From the NCBI GenBank assembly GCA_963971225.1, contig OZ020267.1:90075648-90139647 (forward strand): a stretch of 64,000 nucleotides of DNA, in the 5' to 3' direction. Both the position numbers and the translations under genes were made by a program. Positions within the stretch are counted from its first letter, which is position 1; each line of letters opens with the position of its first letter. The notes beneath the pieces are model-generated. The model saw only the letters and a program-made list of their open reading frames with translations. It made no database searches and was not told the DNA's origin. Shown piece by piece: positions 50,018 to 60,030 of the stretch. This stretch comes from Melieria omissa. Its lineage: Eukaryota > Arthropoda > Insecta > Diptera > Ulidiidae.

Positions 50018-51095
50018 CTAGGCTGGATTTGGGTGAGCTATTTGTTTTTGAAAAAACCGGAAAGGACGAACCGTGACACTGGCGGGCCATAACTCAGCCG
50101 CCAATAGCTTTGCAAACGATTGGTCCGACACCCCAAGTTTGAAATTAACGCGCTTAAGAGACTCAATTGGGGTATCGTTTTTCACTAGTCTGAAGCAAGT
50201 TAATAACCTCTTGTCGATAGCAGCATGTTTCGCAACATAATCAACGATGTTATCAGGCGTGACAGATGGTTGGAACGATGACAAATGTAACCATCGAAAG
50301 CGAACAGCCACATCAAGCTCCATGCTAGCATTTGATCCAACAACACGTAATTGCTTTCTATTGTTCCTGTTCTTCGCAACTGTAACCCAGTCGGAGTTCC
50401 GAGGAGACAGTGAGTCCCGCGTGGGAGCGCTATGCTCAAGAGTAGTAGGCTCACCCGAATGTTGCGTGCAATGGCCTTGAGACATAGACGAGGTCAAGTG
50501 ATGAGAGAGCGACGCCATATCTGGCGGCGCCGGTCGAGCAGATGTCAAAGCAGCGCACGGGCGCAGTGCAACATTCGGAGAGGCAGCAGAAGCACCGGGA
50601 TTAGCAACATTCCGAACAGTAGGACTGGGAGCGCGCAGCATGTTTGAATTCGGAGCGTACGAAGCAGCAACAACGGAGTAAGCAGCAGCGTCCACAGCAG
50701 TGGGATTGCATGGAGAAGATAGCGAGTGAGAGCCAGCATCAGCCAGGCTGGCAGCAGCAACACCAGATTGGGCGAGAGAAATACCGTTAGCAACTTCAGC
50801 TGAGTTCGCAGCAACATCAGTGGGAACGTTGTTGGTACACTGATTAGGCAGCAATGAAGAAATGAGAAGTTTGAGCTCCTTAACTTCGGCAATCAAAGCA
50901 GCAACAACGGCATGCCAATTTGAATTTATGCAGGTATCACAATTAAATGCAATATTAGCATTATTTTGGATCAAGTACACGCGGGTCCAAACTACTGCAA
51001 CACGATTTGTGGAAGACTGACTAGCAAAGAGCACACGATAGGCAGTCTTTGGCAACCGATTTGGAGCACAAAGCACAACGAGACCGAAGAGACAT
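50018..51095 (-). pseudogene. ORF1 of the CR1-like element with PHD-like start
   Basis: The likely ATG is at 51095 (MSLRSRCALCSKSVAKDCLS), a Cys-x2-Cys..Cys-x2-Cys start like the PHD-type finger in ORF1 of this group. That frame meets a stop near 51020, and the conserved sequence moves frame (SVFHKSCC, then FNCDTCINSNWHAVVAALIA in the main 51076-50018 frame). At least one, more likely two, indels have occurred. The middle is Ala/Ser/Pro-rich. The C-terminal part (FRWLHLSSFQPSVTPDNIVD, LLTCFRLVKNDTPIESLKRV) resembles the RRM-like/zinc-dependent half of non-LTR ORF1 proteins. Confidence 0.7.
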
Positions 51096-51130
51096 TATGA
51101 CCGTCACGATACGCAGTCAAACGCTGACTC

Positions 51131-51785
51131 AGATTACCTCAGGGTTGGTGCTGGAATGCATAGAAGCATTGAATAAACTGGGCACAAATAACCAGGTTAA
51201 AATCCTCTGGGTCCCAGGACATAGAGGATTAGAGGGAAATGAGGAGGCTGATAGTCTTGCTAGAACTGGGGCAGCTACAATCCCCCTTGCACCAGAACCT
51301 TTCATTGGGCTGGGCAAAAGCACTCTAGCAGAGTCACTAAGACTTGAGGAAAGAACCAGGAACTCAGAACACTGGTCAAATGCCGCAGGTCTTAGGCAAT
51401 CGAAAATCTTCATTAAAGGTTATAACTCCAGATGGAGTGAAGAATGCCTCAGACTGGGAAAAACCCAGCTTAGACTGGTCACCGGGCACTGCAGGATGAG
51501 GAAACATATGCAAACAATCGGGATAGAACAGGTAAGCGTCTGCAGACTCTGTAGAACAGCGGAGGAAACCCCCGAGCACGTCATACTGTACTGCGATGCG
51601 GTATACCGTAGTAGGAGACAGCACCTGGGCCAGTGCTGGCTTGCAGAAGAAAACGTCAAACACCTTCTCCCACGTAAGTTACTAAGCTTTATTAGGTCGG
51701 TGGGACTAGGGGACGTTCTCTAAAGTTGTAGGGGGCACAATAGATCAGCTTTGGTCTCAGTGCACATTCCCCCTTCAAATCTAAT
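51131..51785 (+). pseudogene. LOA-like RNase H and C-terminus, right piece
   Basis: Continues the fragment from 47079: ITSGLVLECIEALNKLGTNN, QVKILWVPGHRGLEGNEEAD and the Cys/His end VCRLCRTAEETPEHVILYCD, stopping GLGDVL at 51721-51723. The 3' UTR GGGGGCACAATAGATC (51731-51746) is shared with element B, but the tail differs ((AATCT)n-type, 51775-51790), so this is another subfamily. The reading is open. Confidence 0.9.
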
Positions 51786-51812
51786 CTAATCTACATTTAC
51801 CCCATCTGACCC

Positions 51813-51960
51813 TAGTATAAAAATGAGTCCAGAAGAAGTGCGCCAGTCAAAAGAACATTTTTTAACAACTTCAGCATTCCCGGAGTAATGGGCTGTGTGG
51901 ATGGCACCCACATAAAATTATTGAAGCCGAACCAATCAATGACCATCTATTTTACATGCA
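51813..51960 (+). pseudogene. PIF/Harbinger transposase, start of the catalytic core
   Basis: MSPEEVRQSKEHF, then after a one-base shift FSIPGVMGCVDGTHIKLLKP. The PG(V/I)(M/I)GC(V/I)DGTHI motif contains the first Asp of the DDE nuclease and is diagnostic for PIF/Harbinger. The sequence degenerates after about 51950 and the rest of the core is absent. Confidence 0.88.
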
Positions 51961-52114
51961 TTTTACATGCTTAAATTTTTTACGGCCGTTTTCAAAATCA
52001 CATAATTTTTCATCAACGAATTCAAAATGGAAATAAAGTAACAAATTCGATTTAGGGAACACCTCAATTTTTTTCCCTAAAAAATCCATAACTAAGGTAC
52101 AATAAGTTTGTTAT

Positions 52115-54495
52115 TAGGGCAGCCAAGCGGGACGATTGGAGGAATTACTGTGAATCCCTCGACAATGTTAACGAGGCCGCCAGACTCCGTAAGGTGCTGG
52201 CTGGGGTTTCACACACCCCTGGCAGCATCAGAAAATCTGATGGATCATGGACGGAGTCTAGGGAGGGGCTTCTTGAGATCCTCATGAACACTCACTTTCC
52301 TGAATGCACGGATGTTGTTGAGGCGACCACGTCGCATGGGCAACAAACACCGCGAACAGGTGGTCTAGTTCAGAGGACAATTAGCGAAGCCAAGGTGGCA
52401 TGGGCAATTGACTCCTTCAGCCCGTATAAATCCCCGGGCCCTGATGGTACCATTCCTGCTATGCTACACTGGTCTAACGAGGCGGTCGTCAAGATCCTGA
52501 CGAGAATCTTTCGTGGATCTCTCCAACAAGGATATGTCCCGCGTGCCGGGAAGGAGGTTAGGGTGGTGTTCATTCCCAAAGCAGGGAAAGTGAACCACTT
52601 AACAGCAATAGATTACACACCGCTCAGCCTTTCATTGTTCTTACTTAAGACTCTTGAATGGCTGGTAGACGTCTATATTAGAGAAGTGGCACAGTCCAGA
52701 GGACTCTGCAGTGCGCAACATGCGTATTGCAGGGGAAAATCTGTCGACAGCGCCCTGCATGAGGTTGTTCAGACGATCGAAAGATCGCTGAACGTTAAGA
52801 AGTATACGTTAGCCGCTTTCCTCGATATCGAGGTGGGCTTCAACAACGTTACCTTGGAGGCTATAACACTGCACAACAGCATGTCTGTTGCATGGAGTTT
52901 TTCACATGAATCTGAATCGTTTTTCCACGCTGTTTTCAAAACCATACTCCGTTTTTATGTAACAGCTCTAGTTTTTGCAAAAAATGGGCGTGTCACTTTT
53001 TTGAATTTTCCTCGGCTTTTTTCTCGTTTTCGACAGTTATTTCTGAACCAATAACCCTATAGACATGATTTTTATATCGTTGTACTTACAACATTTCACG
53101 CCATCTTTCCTGACATTAATCGATTTTATGCGTTCTAAATGGGCGTGGTAATAAGGTTTCAAAGTAAGAATATATTGAATTTCAAGGCGTTTTTTCTGAT
53201 GGCGAAAATTGTACAGATGTTTCATAAATCAAGTTTCGAAGTATATGAATATCTTAAGAAGAAACATCAAGCAATACAACACAGCCAAATTATTTGGCGG
53301 AATACACATTCGCATCGAAATAATAACAAAACTTTACCATAGCGATTTTCATCTCTTTTCATACTTTTTCCTTAAAAAATTAGAAGCCTCAAAATATGCT
53401 CTTTTATATGTTCCATTTATAGTTTGGAATACAAGCAAAAAACAAAAATATTTTGAATTTGGAAACAAAAAAAAATTAAAAACTTTGCATATTTTCAGGC
53501 CCCTAATTTTTTAAGGAAAAAGTATGAAAAGTGATGAAAATCGCGATGGTACATTTTTCCTGTTATTTCGATGCGAGTGTGTATTCCGCCAAATAATTTA
53601 GCTGTGTTGTATTGGTTGATGTGTCGGCTTTCATTATACACCTAACTCGTTAATTGTTTTACAAAAAATGTGTATGTTTTTGATCATGAAAGAAAACGCC
53701 TTAAAATTCAAATTTTTTTCCAACTTTGAGGTCCAATTACCGCGGCATTTTAACATTTATAAAAATAAGTTGAATCGGAAAAGAAGCCGTGCGGTGTTGT
53801 TAATGCGATAAGGTGAAAATCATGTCAATCGGTTTTTTGGTTTAGAAACTACGATCGAAAATATGGAAAAAGTAGAGGAAAAACTGAAAAAATGACAGGG
53901 TACCTATATCTCACAAACTAGAGCTGCTAGAAAAAATCGGAGGGTAGATTCGGAATCAGCGCACCCAAATTAGTAAGAAACAGTAGAAAAACTCCATGCA
54001 ACAGAAAAAAAGTGTTTTTTTGTTGCGCTGTGTAATCAATGCACTTAGAAAGTTCGAAGTTCATGAGAAGGTGGTAAAGTGGACCAGTGACATGCTCAGT
54101 AGCAGAAGGGTCCACTCTAACCTAGGCCTGTGCTCAGTGAGGAAATTAACTACAAGTGGCACATCACAAGGGGGTGTTCTTTCGCCTCTGCTGTGGCTCC
54201 TTGTAGTGAATAGCATCCTCGAGATCTTCGAAACCAGAAGGCTGCGAGTAGTAGCATATGCAGACGATGTCACTATCCTGATCCCTGGACGATTCCTGTC
54301 CACAATCAGCGATCTCATGAAGTCTGCTCTAAAGGAACTTTCCAGGTGGGCAGAGCTAAATGGTCTAGGGGTTAAGACTGTTTTGGTACTGTTCACCCGC
54401 AAATACAAAATACCGAAGTTTAAACTGCCTAAACTCGGCGGCACTACTCTTACCCTATCACCCGAGGCAAAATACCTTGGCACCATACTTGAATA
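52115..54495 (+). mobile_element. LOA-like RT fragment H, truncated at both ends
   Basis: RT in two pieces, 52115-52866 and 54036-54495. Motifs: KSPGPDGTIPAMLHWS, GKEVRVVFIPKAGKVN, QHAYCRGKSVDSALHE, FLDIEVGFNNVTLEAI, then on the far side of the insertion INALRKFEVHEKVVKW, GTSQGGVLSPLLWLLV, VVAYADDVTIL and KLGGTTLTLSPEAKYLGTIL. The catalytic Glu-Gly of DIEGAF has become DIEVGF. Removing 52867-54032 plus one TAA restores LEAIINALRKF. Confidence 0.9.
52867..54032. mobile_element. 1166 bp foldback element with TAA duplication
   Basis: Flanked by TAA (52864-52866 and 54033-54035). The ends CACTGCACAACAG and the inverse of ..TTGTTGCGCTGTG continue into CTGTTGCATGGAGTTTTTC on both sides. Much of the interior is also palindromic: 53258-53390 pairs with 53505-53640 (shared CAATACAACACAGC.AAATTATTTGGCGG and TTTTCATACTTTTTCCTTAA, written here in parts). 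The RNA or single strand would form one long hairpin. It is a non-coding PIF/Harbinger-type MITE or foldback element. Confidence 0.85.
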
Positions 54496-55570
54496 AAGCT
54501 GGGGGAGAATCGCGCAACGATCGTAAGAATAAAAGCAGTTTAAGTTTTGTGTCGGTTTTTAGTGTAATGTTTTATTAAATGTTTAGTGTTTAAAAATGTA
54601 TTTGAAATTGTTAGGGCTTGTGTGCGTTGATCTTAGTTCGCCGGAGTTCGTTGATCGAGTGTCCGCCGGTCGCGCAAGCTCCCTTCGGGATGGCCAGGGT
54701 TGCCATCCGTACATATAAACACATAAAGGGACGCGCACAATACAATATTATTGACAATATTAATTTCTGATAGCTGCGTGGCCGGCAGTGTTTAGCGATC
54801 TAAACATCCTGGGGCCGGATGCGCTCGTGCATTGATGGGACCCCCCGGAGGTCCATTAGAGTTTGGATGGCTCGTAGAAGGAGGGTCCGAACTCGGCGTC
54901 CGCGCAATTTGCTGGTCTGAATCCTTGGTTCGGATCTCGGTTGGATGATGCTGCAGCCGCGAGTGTGGAGATAACTCGCGTGCGGACAAGATGTGCTGTC
55001 AAGGTGACGCGAACGAGTCCGACTAAAGTCTTGCGATCGTCGTCTACGGCTTGTTGCTACCTGTGGATGAATGTAGCGCGGGGGTAGCGCACCTGTTGCG
55101 GTAGGCCCAACCTGTCTAGATTTAGACATGGGGCGAGGGGCCGTTTCCTTAACCGTTGTGCTGAGGGACTGCACAGGACGGTTTTTACGTCTTCGCGTGG
55201 TGACGGAAGATGACTCATCTCGAGATCTCCGGGATTTTCTCGAAAAGGATGAGCTGTTTGATGGACTCCGAAGTAGCGTCGTGAAAATTGGTGAGAGGTG
55301 AGGTGAGGTGTCTCTTTGCCGATAGCTTTTTGAACTTCGAGCATAGTTTGAGCGCATGAGCCGCGCTGAAAACCGGACAGAGGAAAGTCCATCTGCTTCC
55401 ATTACATAAGGGAAAATGTACACATGCAAGGTATGTTCCGACTACCAGTGCGACTAAAACCGAGCTGGTTGGTTCTGTATATAGGTGATATACAGGGTAA
55501 GGATCCAACCGCTCGTTATGAAAAATGAAATAGTTTTTGTTGCTCGTAACTCCGTTTAGTGCAAGGTATA
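54496..55570. other. Unassigned sequence
   Basis: No terminal repeats or known domains recognised. The stretch 54660-54740 (GGGATGGCCAGGGTTGCCATCC, about 54687-54709) is a near-perfect hairpin. Confidence 0.35.
54800..55429 (-). CDS. Unrecognised Ser/Arg-rich open reading frame
   Basis: 209 codons on the minus strand, with an internal ATG at about residue 10 (MEADGLSSVRFSARLMRSNY). The composition is strongly Ser/Arg/Thr-rich (SFSRKSRRSRDESSSVTTRR), without a fold I can name. Overlapping minus-strand frames are also open for about 100 codons, so chance openness in G+C-rich DNA is possible. It may be part of an LTR-element Gag or of a decayed gene. Confidence 0.3.
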   Translation of the reverse strand: MHVYIFPYVMEADGLSSVRFSARLMRSNYARSSKSYRQRDTSPHLSPIFTTLLRSPSNSSSFSRKSRRSRDESSSVTTRRRKNRPVQSLSTTVKETAPRPMSKSRQVGPTATGALPPRYIHPQVATSRRRRSQDFSRTRSRHLDSTSCPHASYLHTRGCSIIQPRSEPRIQTSKLRGRRVRTLLLRAIQTLMDLRGVPSMHERIRPQDV

Positions 55571-55850
55571 TTAAGGGGGTAGTCAGGTAGAATCGACCAT
55601 ATTTTTAAATAATTTTTTTTCATACAAACACATTAACAATTTTTTTATGTTATTGTACATAATTTTGAGTAGTGAAAAAAATTTATAATTTATAAAATTT
55701 ATATCCGGGGGAGATATGGGCGTCCGGAAGACGCCATTTTAAAACGCTGGCTGACACGATTACGGCCGATCTACTGCACCGCTATTGCTTAAACTTTTTT
55801 TATATTTTCAGAAAAGGTTTGGCTATCGCATGAACTACGATCATTATTGT

Positions 55851-56640
55851 TGTTCACGCCTGACGGCGTGGCAGGGACGTGCAGCGAATGCGATCTGGCA
55901 GCTCGGTGCAGCGGCGAAGGAGAGGAGAGAGAAAAAGGGAAGATGGCAGTTTTGTCGGGAGGAAGATGAAGGGAAGAGAATTAATTGAATTGAGAATTTG
56001 ATGTGATCGGAACGGAGCAAATAGTGCTGTAAAAAATCAGGGAATAAATTGTAGGAATTTGTGTAGAACCATAGTGAAATAAATAAAGTGTACCAGGTAG
56101 ATGACGTACACTTATTTCTCTGAGTAGCAATTGTCAATGTGTCAATTTATTTGTGTCAGTTCAATTAACCTTTATTTTGTTGTTGCTAAAATAGCCCAAA
56201 ATTTCAAATTTACTTTCAGTACTCCAGAAATATATATTTTTGTTATGTATTTTATGTTCGAAAAACACAGAAACTGCTTTGCCGTGCGTTTTTTTGCAGA
56301 GACAGCACGTTTTTCCTGGCACGTTATTACGTTTTTTGTGTCGGTTTTGGTCCAGAACATATTTTCAAACAATAATTAATTTTGAAATTTTTTCATACAG
56401 CACAGACGGGTTATGAACTCTGACATTTGTCAGCATAATGACATTAACTGTCAGAAAATAAGTGTACGATGAAGAGAGAGTGTCTGCTATCTGGCACACT
56501 TTTTTAATTTCACTATGTGTAGAACAAACATTTAACCACTACATTGTACAAACACTTTTGCATTAAACGACATTTTTTATAACGTTTTGGAAACGAACAA
56601 CATTCGTGTATTTATTCGCACGTGATTCGTGGTACGAACA
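55851..56640 (+). repeat. 5' LTR of E, interrupted by a MITE
   Basis: TGTTCACGCCTGACGGCG..GTGGTACGAACA. Removing 56070-56517 and one TGTAGAAC copy leaves 334 bp, equal in length to the 3' LTR. The primer-binding site should start at TGGTCCATCGAGCC (56645). I could not assign the tRNA. Confidence 0.93.
56070..56517. mobile_element. 448 bp hAT-type MITE in the 5' LTR of E
   Basis: Ends CATAGTGAAATAAATAAAGTG and the inverse of ..TTTTTTAATTTCACTATG, written here to 20 bases or fewer of shared core (CATAGTGAAAT). Flanked by the 8 bp duplication TGTAGAAC (56062-56069 and 56518-56525). CA..TG ends and the 8 bp duplication fit hAT. Non-coding. Confidence 0.9.
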
Positions 56641-57309
56641 TTTTTGGTCCATCGAGCCGAATATTGGAGAGCTGAAGGAGTGATAGTGGTGCAGTTTGGG
56701 TGTGAGTATGAGCAGAGGAGCTGGCTGTGGATCGCGGTGGGGCTTCATTGTCGTTTGGTGGGACGGTGTGATTATGTGGTTGGGGGCTTGGTTGAATAGC
56801 ACAGGGCTCGCACGTGTTGCGAGTATTATGTTAGGTTATGTGCGAACAATGGAAAATAGGTTATATTTGGTCCGGTGCACGTTTGTGGGGAAGAGCGCTT
56901 TGGCGCAGCGTGTTGTTGGGGGTATGAGTTGGCAGGCGTCTGATTAATGCTTTGTTCCTTTCACATATTTCCAAATTTGCTGAATAGATGAACGCTGCTC
57001 GTAATACTGCGTTTGCATTGAGACGGGGTTTCAATTCAGATTTTCCGTTTTGATAGTTTTCGTTTGTTTAATTTTGAACTGTCAGAGCAACAAGCTTTGA
57101 AGCCTTTGAAGGCGTTTTTAGTTGTGATGCATTCGATAGAATTGGTCATGTTTATCGCATTTGCTTCGTCGTTTTGTTGAAATGAGTCATTTCGTGGGTT
57201 TGAATTTGTATGGGGAAATGCGTGACTTGGTTTCGCATTTGAGAATTTTGCCCAAATCACGCATTTAGGCTCGGTGCAGGCGTGGTATAAGTTAGTGTTA
57301 GTTTGCAGA
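56641..57309 (+). other. Leader of element E, first part
   Basis: Non-coding sequence between the 5' LTR and the minisatellite. It starts with the presumed primer-binding site and contains no domain I recognise. G-rich on the plus strand from 56690 to 56940. Confidence 0.5.
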
Positions 57310-57890
57310 CCATTCGACAGGGAGCCTTCATCGATATCAGCTCAGCAGCGAGCATTCGGTTGGTAGCAGCGGGCCGTAGTTTGATATCAGCTCAACAGCG
57401 AGTCTTCATTGATATCAGCTCAGCAGCGAGCGTACGGTTGGTGGAGCTCAGCAGCGAGCATTCGGTTGGTAGCAGCGGGCCGTAGTTTGATATCAGCTCA
57501 ACAGCGAGCCTTCATTGATATCAGCTCAGCAGCGAGCGTACGGTTGGTAGGAGCTCAGCAGCGAGCATTCGGTTGGTAGCAGCGGGCCGTAGTTTGATAT
57601 CAGCTCAACAGCGAGCCGTCATTGATATCAGCTCAGCAGCGAGCGTACGGTTGGTAGGAGCTCAGCAGCGAGCATTCGATTGGTAGCAGCGGGCCGTAGT
57701 TTGATATCGGCTCAACAGCGAGCCTTCATTGATATCAGCTCAGCAGCGAGCGTACGGTTGGTGGAGCTCAGCAGAGAGCATTCGGTTGGTAGCAGCGGGC
57801 CGTAGTTTGATATCAGCTCAACAGCGAGCCTTCATTGATATCAGCTCAGCAGCGAGCGGACGGTTGGTAGGAGCTCAACAGCGAGTTTAA
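57310..57890 (+). repeat. 107 bp minisatellite in the leader of E
   Basis: About five copies of a 106-107 bp unit. The landmark CGGGCCGTAGTTTGATATC recurs at about 57370, 57476, 57583, 57690 and 57796. Each unit is itself built from three or four copies of a 25-30 bp block, (GATATCA)GCTCA(G/A)CAGCGAGC. Short arrays in retroelement leaders can bind regulatory proteins (the Su(Hw) array of Drosophila gypsy is the known example), but no such motif is identified here. Confidence 0.9.
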
Positions 57891-57965
57891 TTACCAGGAT
57901 GTTGCTTCTCTTGGTCTAGCAGCGGATGCATGTATTATTAATAAGCTCTTATTACTAGGTTTATG

Positions 57966-60030
57966 ATGAGTCAGCGCAAGCAGAGGGCGCGGACGGGGCC
58001 CATCGAGGAATTGCAGGAGCCGATACCTGAGGTGTCGGGGCTTCCAGAGCAGCGTGTGGAACAGTTGGGGCGCGGAAAACGTAAGGCCGGCAGAGTGGCA
58101 GTAGGCCTACCCAAGAGGGTTTCGGCTGAGCCAGGAGGGAGCGGTGCACGGGAGCGAATCAAGGCCAGGATAGAGCAGGCGGTGGAAGGGGGATACAGCG
58201 CCAGGCGGATTGGTTGCGCGATACTGGCAACGATTTTCCAGCGGAGTCGCTTGGGGAAGGTTCGAAGAAAATATTGATTTATGGCGACAGGATGGGTTAA
58301 GCGAAGAATCTTGCGGGGTTAGGCGAGTTGAGGTCGAGAACATATATATTCAGGCTGCCGCAGCCTTAAGGCTGAAGGAGCAGAGGTCGGAGGAGGGGGC
58401 AGGTAATGCGCATGAGGCGCCACCCGTGCAGGCTTGGTACGGCGATTATCTTCCGGAGGATCGGCTTCCCGTCTTCAACGGCGATCGACAGGGATGGGAC
58501 AGCTTCCGTGATACATTTACGGCTGAGGTGATTGAGAATCAACGACTTACTAATGTGCAAAGACTACGCAGGCTCCAGAACTGTGTTCGCGGCTCGGCCG
58601 CGCGCGTTCTTGGTTTTCGGCCACAAAGAGATGAGTGTTTTGACGGGGCCTGGCGGAGCTTGTGCACGGCTTATGACAACATTTTTTTGACGCTGACGGC
58701 GCATGTCGCGGCCATAACCGGGTTGCCCAAGATAGAACGAGCGAGTCACTTGGACATTCTGGCCATGCTGGATACTGCACGCAACACATTGCGCCTGATG
58801 GATAATAGGCTGAGCGCTGGGGAGCAGCGCGATCTGATGGTATTACATTTGCTAGAGTCACGTCTGGATTCCGAATCTAGAGCGCAATGGGAAATGGCGA
58901 GACCCATCAACGGTATTCCCGCGTTGCACGGCAATTTCTTGGAGTGGTTGGAGCGCCGCGCTGGGGGTTTATTGTCACAAGGTAGCAGCGCACCTCGGCA
59001 GGAGCACCAGCAGCAGAGGGTGCAATTGCAGAGAACAGCTAGAGCAGGGGCGTTACGATGTTTCGTCTGTGGGGAAAATCATCCTTTATTCCGCTGTAGC
59101 ATGTTTTCTCGGCTGACTCGCGAGGAGCGGGTACAACGACTGAACGGACTTGGCGTCTGCCACAATTGTTTGCGTCGTGGGCATCCAACTGCGCGTTGTA
59201 TATCGCCGGGTTGTCCAAGGTGTAATCGAACATTACATAACAGTCTCATCTGCCCTAAGGCAAGGATGATCCCGGCAGCAGCGGGCATAGAGCAGTCGGT
59301 GCCCGGGTCACTCCCTGACGGGGTTAATCACGTAGACGTACATCGTCCGTTATTGGCAACAGCGATGGTGCGACTCCTGGTGCAGGGCAAGATGTTTGAA
59401 CCTGTCCGAGCGATTTGCGACACGGGTTCACAAGCAAATTTGATTTCGAGCGAGTATGTGACGAGGCATAATATCCCAACTGTACGAACAAAGGCTGCCA
59501 GAATGGCGGCTGTTAGCGACGGGTGCACGAAGGCGATATCAGGTTACCTGCTAGCCATGAGCGATGAGCAGCTACTGATGCCCTTATCATGTCTGGTTTT
59601 GCCTTCATTACTGCCGGGTATATGTTTGCCGGTACGGACTCCTGTTGTGTCGGGGTTCCCCGATGAGGTGATGGAAAGGCTGGCTGATCCGCAGTTCGAT
59701 GTGGCGCTACCGGTGGCGTCATTATTCGGTGTGTCTGTCTGGGCGGCTATGATGCAGCCGAATATACGACGATCGGCTGCAGGTTTGGTAGCCCAACAAT
59801 CGGGATTAGGATGGCTGATATTTGGGGAGGTTGCAACAAGTACCGGTCTCCTAGTATTAACCGCGGCCGGCGTTGAAGATGCTCGAGAGGAGCTTGGCAT
59901 GGAGAGGATATTACAGAGATTTTTCGAGGGTGAGGAGGTCCTTGGTGATTCTTCTGCGGAGCAGCAGCAATGTGTGCCCACTTCCAGAGGACCTGCACCT
60001 TCGATGCCAGCGAGCGCCGCTATATTATAG
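57966..60030 (+). CDS. Gag and protease of element E
   Basis: The start is ATG 57966 or 57963 (SQRKQRARTGPIEELQEPIP), ending in another frame at 58277. The main frame is 58210-60030. Gag: LPVFNGDRQGWDSFRDTFTA (DUF1759-type), LDSESRAQWEMARPINGIPA, then CFVCGENHPLFRCSMFSRLT and CHNCLRRGHPTARC (zinc knuckles). Protease: VRAICDTGSQANLISSEYVT (DTGS active site) and SGLGWLIFGEVATSTGLLVL (GW.IFG motif). The frame ends near the RT start. One frameshift near 58230-58270 lies in the N-terminal part. Otherwise the protein looks complete. Confidence 0.92.

Larger units (their letters stand above)
47080..51130 (-). mobile_element. Near-complete CR1/Jockey-like non-LTR element
   Basis: 4051 bp on the minus strand, flanked by AGATTA (47074-47079 and 51131-51136), with a (TAAA)n tail (47080-47100) at its 3' end and an apparently complete 5' end beginning GAGTCAGCGTTTGACTGCG at 51130. 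It has ORF1 (51095-50018) and ORF2 with endonuclease and RT but no RNase H, as expected for CR1/Jockey-type elements. Joining the flanks restores the host reading SYE-ITSGLVLECIEAL. Confidence 0.92.
46863..51812. mobile_element. Inverted-repeat element in the Harbinger pseudogene, with nested retroelements
   Basis: Left end AGGGTCAGATGGGGGAAATG, right end the inverse of ..CATTTACCCCATCTGACCCT. Removing it joins CPKWI to KMSPEEVRQSKEHF, a continuous Harbinger reading. Its own left part includes repeats of GGGGTAAATGTAAACA (46875-46915). Within it lie an LOA-like RNase H fragment and, inside that, a CR1-like element. The duplication length could not be fixed (ATA or TA). Confidence 0.65.

Noticed and set aside
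57310..57890. CRISPR-like array
   Set aside because: The repeats are contiguous, without unique spacers, in a eukaryotic retroelement leader. It is a minisatellite.
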